DNA of 9,070 nt. Source: an uncultured Prevotella sp. (lineage in GTDB: Bacteria; Bacteroidota; Bacteroidia; Bacteroidales; Bacteroidaceae). The position numbers and the translations under genes are program-made. This document shows, one piece after another, positions 5,969 through 9,070 of this stretch (its first letter is position 1; each line of letters opens with the position of its first letter). A model generated the notes under the pieces. That model was given only the letters and a program-made list of their open reading frames with translations, was not told where the DNA came from and did no database searches. Where the stretch lies: the NCBI GenBank assembly GCA_946623195.1, contig CAMOQW010000069.1:1-9070 (forward strand). The letters run 5' to 3'.

Positions 5969-8410
5969 ATGAGAAAATTGTTTCTAACCATGCTCCTGAC
6001 GGGACTCACTATCTGCATAGAGGCCCAGAATGAGACATCGTTCGACTCCACACGGGTGGAAGAGTTGCAAGAAGTAGTGGTAAAGGGCGTACGTGCCCAG
6101 CGGAATGCCCCCTTTGCCATCAACAACATCAAGAAGGCTGAACTGAATGAGTTTTCCAAGACAGGCCGAGAGTTGCCTTTCCTCTTCTCGCAGACACCAG
6201 GCGTGATGGCCTGGAGTGAGAACGGACTGGGCACTGGAACGACCTATATGCGCATCCGTGGTGCCGCCGACTCACGCATCAACGTGACGCTGGACGGCGT
6301 ACCCCTCAACTCGCCGGAAGACCAGTGCGTCTTCTGGGCCAACATGAACAGTTACGGCTCTCTGTTAGGGTCGGTGCAGATACAGCGCGGCGTAGGCACT
6401 TCAACCAATGGCGACGGTGCCTTTGGCGGTACGGTAGCCCTCTCGTCGGCCACACCTTCCCAGATGCCCTCGCTGGAGATTTCCGCTTCCTATGGTTCAT
6501 ACAATACCTTCAACCTTGGCGGTAAGTTCTCCTGCGGGCTTCTGTGGAACCACTGGATTCTGGACGGGGCCTACCACATGACCAAGACCGACGGTTTCAT
6601 TCATGGAACCAGCGGGCGTAGTGGCAGCTACTATGGTGGACTCACATGGCTTGTATCTGACGATTTAGTCGTCAGATACAAAAACATCGGCAACTTCGAG
6701 CGCACAGGGCAGGCCTGGAATGGCGTGACAGCCGGCGACAACAACAACTCGCTGATGGACGGCATGTATTTAGGCAATACGGGCATCAAGACCTATCAGG
6801 ACATGTATGATGCCGGTTTCGGCAGGTTCAATTCGCTGTATGAGCGCTTTGTCACCGACGACGACGGCTACATGGTGCAGAAAGACGGGCAGTACTATAC
6901 GGAGCGCTACAAGATGGCCGACGGTTCCTATTGGGACAAGACAACGGATAATTTCTGGCAGAACCACAACATCCTGTCGGCAGCATGGAACATCAACGAC
7001 CACTGGTCTACGTCGGCCTCGCTGCACTACACTTACGGCTACGGATACTACGAGGAGTTCCGCTACGACAACAAGTTGGTGAAATACGGACTGGATCCCC
7101 AGGAATACAATCAGATAAAAAGGTCGGACTTCGTGCGCAAGAAAGGTCTGGAACAGCATACCTACGGCGGAATGTGGAACCTGAACTACAAGGATGAAAG
7201 CTGGGACATCGTCGGAGGACTCTCACTCCAGAACTACGACGGCTACCACTTCGGCTACCTGACCTACATCAGCAACCAGGAACTAAGCCGCCAGCTGTTG
7301 GCCGACGGCAGGTACACCTACTACCGTTCGCCAGCCCATAAGCTGGACGGCAACGTGTTCGCGAAGGCAGCCTACCATATCGACGAGCACTGGGATGTGT
7401 TTGCCGACATGCAGTATCGCCACGTGGGCTTCAAGAGCGACGGCTACAACGACAAGTACTATACCGACGACAACGGAGTGCCGCAGAAGCATTTCCTCGA
7501 TATCAACAAGAAGTACGATTTCTTTAACCCCAAGGCCGGATTCTCATGGCAGCAGGATGGCCATCGCGTCTATGGTTCTGTGGCCTTGAGCCACCGTGAG
7601 CCGGAGCGCAACAATTTCACCGACAACGGCTCCTACCCAGCCCCCAAGGCCGAGCAACTGATGGACTACGAGCTGGGCTACACATTCAATAACAACTTCT
7701 TCCGCGCAGGCGTGAACCTTTATTATATGGACTACAAAGACCAGTTTGTGCAGACGGGAGCCTTGTCGGACATCGGCGAGAACCTGACTACCAACATCAA
7801 GGACTCCTACCGCATGGGTATTGAGCTGCAGGCTGGCGTAGACCCCACCCCGTGGCTCACCATCGAGGCCAATGCCGCCATCAGCAAGAACCGCATCAAG
7901 GACTTCGACGAGACGGTTGAAGACTGGCGCGACAAGTACGCCAAAGACCCTGCCGCCAATGCTGAGGCTATGGAGAAATGGCACATCGACGGCAATGGCG
8001 ACGGCATGCGTACCCTCCACTACGACAACTCTACACTGGCCTTCTCGCCATCGGTGCTGTTCAATGGCTTCATCAACTTTCACTGGAAGGGCCTCCAAGC
8101 CGTATGGCATACCAACTATGTCAGCCGCCAGTATCTGGACAACACGGAGTGCAAGGACCGTTCGCTGCCTGGATTCAGCGTGTCGAACGTCAATCTGAGC
8201 TACACGTGGAAGCCCAAGAGGGTGCTGAAGGAAGCCATCGTCGGCCTGAACTTCAACAACCTGTTCAACAAGCGCTATGCCGCCAGCGGATGGGTCTACT
8301 CAGCCCTCGACGAGAAAGACGGCTTTACGCCCGACCACCGTTACTATCAGATAGGCTTCATCCCCATGGCAGGCTTCACTATGATGGGCAACCTGACGCT
8401 GCGCTTTTAA
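5969..8410 (+). CDS. TonB-dependent outer-membrane receptor, probable thiamine transporter (OMthi type)
   Basis: This 813-residue receptor probably carries thiamine or its phosphates across the outer membrane with energy from TonB. The signal peptide covers residues 1-19 (MRKLFLTMLLTGLTICIEA, cut before Gln20). A TonB-box-like LQEVVVKG is at 33-40, with no carboxypeptidase-like domain in front of it. The plug spans ~45-160 and contains LPFLFSQTPGV, MRIRGAADSRINVTLDGVPL (94-113) and IQRGVGTSTNGDGAFGG. The barrel ends in the classical aromatic signal MGNLTLRF. The assignment to thiamine rests on context: a TPP riboswitch lies directly upstream and a PnuC-family transporter follows 36 bases downstream, the same order as in the characterised Bacteroides thetaiotaomicron thiamine-salvage operon. 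The ATG at 5969 gives the complete signal peptide and sits just after the leader hairpin. A perfect 13-bp inverted repeat lies inside the gene at 6651-6681. Family certain; substrate likely. Confidence 0.92.
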   Translation: MRKLFLTMLLTGLTICIEAQNETSFDSTRVEELQEVVVKGVRAQRNAPFAINNIKKAELNEFSKTGRELPFLFSQTPGVMAWSENGLGTGTTYMRIRGAADSRINVTLDGVPLNSPEDQCVFWANMNSYGSLLGSVQIQRGVGTSTNGDGAFGGTVALSSATPSQMPSLEISASYGSYNTFNLGGKFSCGLLWNHWILDGAYHMTKTDGFIHGTSGRSGSYYGGLTWLVSDDLVVRYKNIGNFERTGQAWNGVTAGDNNNSLMDGMYLGNTGIKTYQDMYDAGFGRFNSLYERFVTDDDGYMVQKDGQYYTERYKMADGSYWDKTTDNFWQNHNILSAAWNINDHWSTSASLHYTYGYGYYEEFRYDNKLVKYGLDPQEYNQIKRSDFVRKKGLEQHTYGGMWNLNYKDESWDIVGGLSLQNYDGYHFGYLTYISNQELSRQLLADGRYTYYRSPAHKLDGNVFAKAAYHIDEHWDVFADMQYRHVGFKSDGYNDKYYTDDNGVPQKHFLDINKKYDFFNPKAGFSWQQDGHRVYGSVALSHREPERNNFTDNGSYPAPKAEQLMDYELGYTFNNNFFRAGVNLYYMDYKDQFVQTGALSDIGENLTTNIKDSYRMGIELQAGVDPTPWLTIEANAAISKNRIKDFDETVEDWRDKYAKDPAANAEAMEKWHIDGNGDGMRTLHYDNSTLAFSPSVLFNGFINFHWKGLQAVWHTNYVSRQYLDNTECKDRSLPGFSVSNVNLSYTWKPKRVLKEAIVGLNFNNLFNKRYAASGWVYSALDEKDGFTPDHRYYQIGFIPMAGFTMMGNLTLRF
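6651..6681. repeat. Perfect 13-bp inverted repeat inside the thiamine receptor gene
   Basis: TTGTATCTGACGA (6651-6663) is exactly complementary to TCGTCAGATACAA (6669-6681), with a 5-nt TTTAG spacer. It encodes roughly residues 228-238 (LVSDDLVVRYK) of the receptor in an early barrel strand, and the reading frame stays intact. TTA and AGA codons occur here, unlike the GC-ending codons around it. In mRNA it would form a strong hairpin. Its function is unknown. Confidence 0.9.
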
Positions 8411-8432
8411 GTAAACCCTCGCCATACGAACT

Positions 8433-8450
8433 ATGAACGCAGAACGATGA
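8433..8450 (+). other. Five-codon open frame overlapping the pnuT start
   Basis: ATG at 8433 reads M-N-A-E-R and then TGA at 8448-8450. This stop overlaps the transporter start codon in the arrangement ATGA (8447-8450). Such an overlap could feed terminating ribosomes to the pnuT start, in a leader that otherwise lacks a Shine-Dalgarno sequence. A frame this short easily arises by chance, so a role is speculative. Confidence 0.2.
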
Positions 8451-9052
8451 CCTCAGAATTCCTAATCGCCCACTGGCTCGACATCGTGACCACTGCCCTC
8501 GGACTGGCATACATCCTGCTGGAGTATAAGGCCAGCGTATGGATGTGGGCCGTCGGCTTTGTCATGCAGGTCCTGGGCATCATACTCTACTACCAGAAAG
8601 GACTCTATGCCGACTGCGGCATGGAGTTCTACTATCTGGTAATGACCGTTTATGGCTACTGGCGGTGGATACGTGGCGGCAATGTTTCTACTGAGTCACT
8701 GCCCGTCCGCCACTTCCCACACCGTCTCCTTCTGCCGTGGACATTGCTAACCGCTGCCGTATGGGCGGTCATCTACTGGCTGCTGGTCACGTTTACCAAC
8801 TCGAACGTTCCTCTGGCCGACTCGTTCACCACCGCCCTCAGCATCGTCGGCATCTGGGCCCTGGCCCACAAGTACCTGGAGCAATGGTTCGTCTGGATAG
8901 CTGTTGACGTGGTGACCAGTGTGCTCTATTTCTACAAGGACATCCCCTTCAAGGCATCGCTCTATGCGCTCTACGTCATCATAGCCATAGCCGGCTACTA
9001 CAAGTGGAGACAACAGATTGTAAAGAAAAACGAGGTTACGGCTCACTCGTAG
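8447..9052 (+). CDS. pnuT: PnuC-family vitamin transporter, probable thiamine transporter PnuT
   Basis: This 201-residue inner-membrane protein would move thiamine from the periplasm into the cytoplasm by facilitated diffusion, with trapping by phosphorylation. The length and the roughly seven hydrophobic segments match the PnuC family. Typical family segments are VWMWAVGFVMQVLGIILYY (31-49), the tyrosine-rich MEFYYLVMTVYGYWRW (59-74), EQWFVWIAVDVVTSVLYFYK (145-164) and SLYALYVIIAIAGYYKW (171-187). Within these, W147, W150 and D154 fall in the pocket signature that in nicotinamide-riboside carriers, as I recall it, ends in Asn. PnuC itself takes nicotinamide riboside, so the thiamine assignment depends on the TPP riboswitch and the receptor 36 bases upstream, and on the known receptor-PnuT-pyrophosphokinase operon of Bacteroides. 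The expected kinase would lie past the window edge. The last six residues (EVTAHS) and the TAG stop are encoded by the first copy of a 22-bp tandem repeat, so the natural C-terminus may have been altered. Confidence 0.9.
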   Translation: MTSEFLIAHWLDIVTTALGLAYILLEYKASVWMWAVGFVMQVLGIILYYQKGLYADCGMEFYYLVMTVYGYWRWIRGGNVSTESLPVRHFPHRLLLPWTLLTAAVWAVIYWLLVTFTNSNVPLADSFTTALSIVGIWALAHKYLEQWFVWIAVDVVTSVLYFYKDIPFKASLYALYVIIAIAGYYKWRQQIVKKNEVTAHS

Positions 9053-9070
9053 TGAGGTTACGGCTCACTC
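9032..9070 (+). repeat. 22-bp-period tandem repeat overlapping the pnuT stop (continues past window edge)
   Basis: The 17-bp block GAGGTTACGGCTCACTC occurs at 9032-9048 and again at 9054-9070, separated by GTAGT, so the period is 22 bp. Between and into the copies lies an inverted repeat, CTCACT-CGT-AGTGAG (9042-9056), so each junction can fold into a small hairpin. The second copy is cut by the window edge and the number of units is unknown. It begins within the coding sequence and supplies the TAG stop at 9050-9052. Confidence 0.85.

Noticed and set aside
7544..8110. 188-codon - strand frame inside the thiamine receptor
   Set aside because: It is antisense to conserved barrel strands and has the low-complexity Val/Leu/His composition of a shadow frame.
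9042..9070. Possible CRISPR array start at the right edge
   Set aside because: Copies are 17 bp with a 5-bp gap and a 22-bp period, too short for repeat-spacer units; it is a simple tandem repeat.

Overview
The window looks like a chromosomal stretch from a member of the Bacteroidales, most likely a Prevotella-type organism. Three things point that way: the Bacteroidota style of RpoC, two TonB-dependent outer-membrane proteins, and a promoter of the Bacteroidota type (TTTG, 19 bp, TAnnTTTG). The genus is an inference from protein style and from base composition that looks close to balanced; no 16S or other species marker is present.

Layout. (1) Positions 1-2529 (+) are the C-terminal part of rpoC, the RNA polymerase beta' subunit, entering from the left edge and ending at a strong bidirectional terminator (2551-2601). 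(2) Positions 2616 to about 3095 (-) hold the C-terminal end of an acyltransferase_3 membrane protein whose N-terminal part is missing, apparently a decayed gene. A 36-codon frame of unknown nature (3096-3206, -) lies just upstream in the same frame. (3) Positions 3268-5775 (+) encode an outer-membrane beta-barrel protein of the TonB-dependent receptor type, with an N-terminal carboxypeptidase-like regulatory domain and a Gly/Glu-rich C-terminal tail. A perfect 17-bp hairpin terminator (5781-5822) follows it. (4) From about 5800 to the right edge runs a thiamine-uptake operon. It consists of a Bacteroidota promoter whose -33 element sits in the loop of the preceding terminator, a complete TPP riboswitch (5839-5917), a putative expression-platform hairpin, a TonB-dependent receptor (5969-8410) and a PnuC-family transporter, probably PnuT (8447-9052). 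The window ends inside a 22-bp tandem repeat that supplies the last codons and the stop of the transporter gene.

How the genes work together. The riboswitch senses thiamine pyrophosphate. When TPP is scarce, the outer-membrane receptor would bring thiamine into the periplasm using TonB energy, and PnuT would move it across the inner membrane. A thiamine pyrophosphokinase that traps it as TPP would be expected just past the right edge, as in the known Bacteroides thiamine-salvage operon, but it is not visible here. The receptor at 3268 is separated from this operon by its own terminator, and nothing ties it to thiamine.

I see no wholly new system. The points most worth checking are the riboswitch switching helix, the promoter inside a terminator, a perfect 13-bp inverted repeat inside the thiamine receptor gene, and the tandem repeat that overlaps the pnuT stop.
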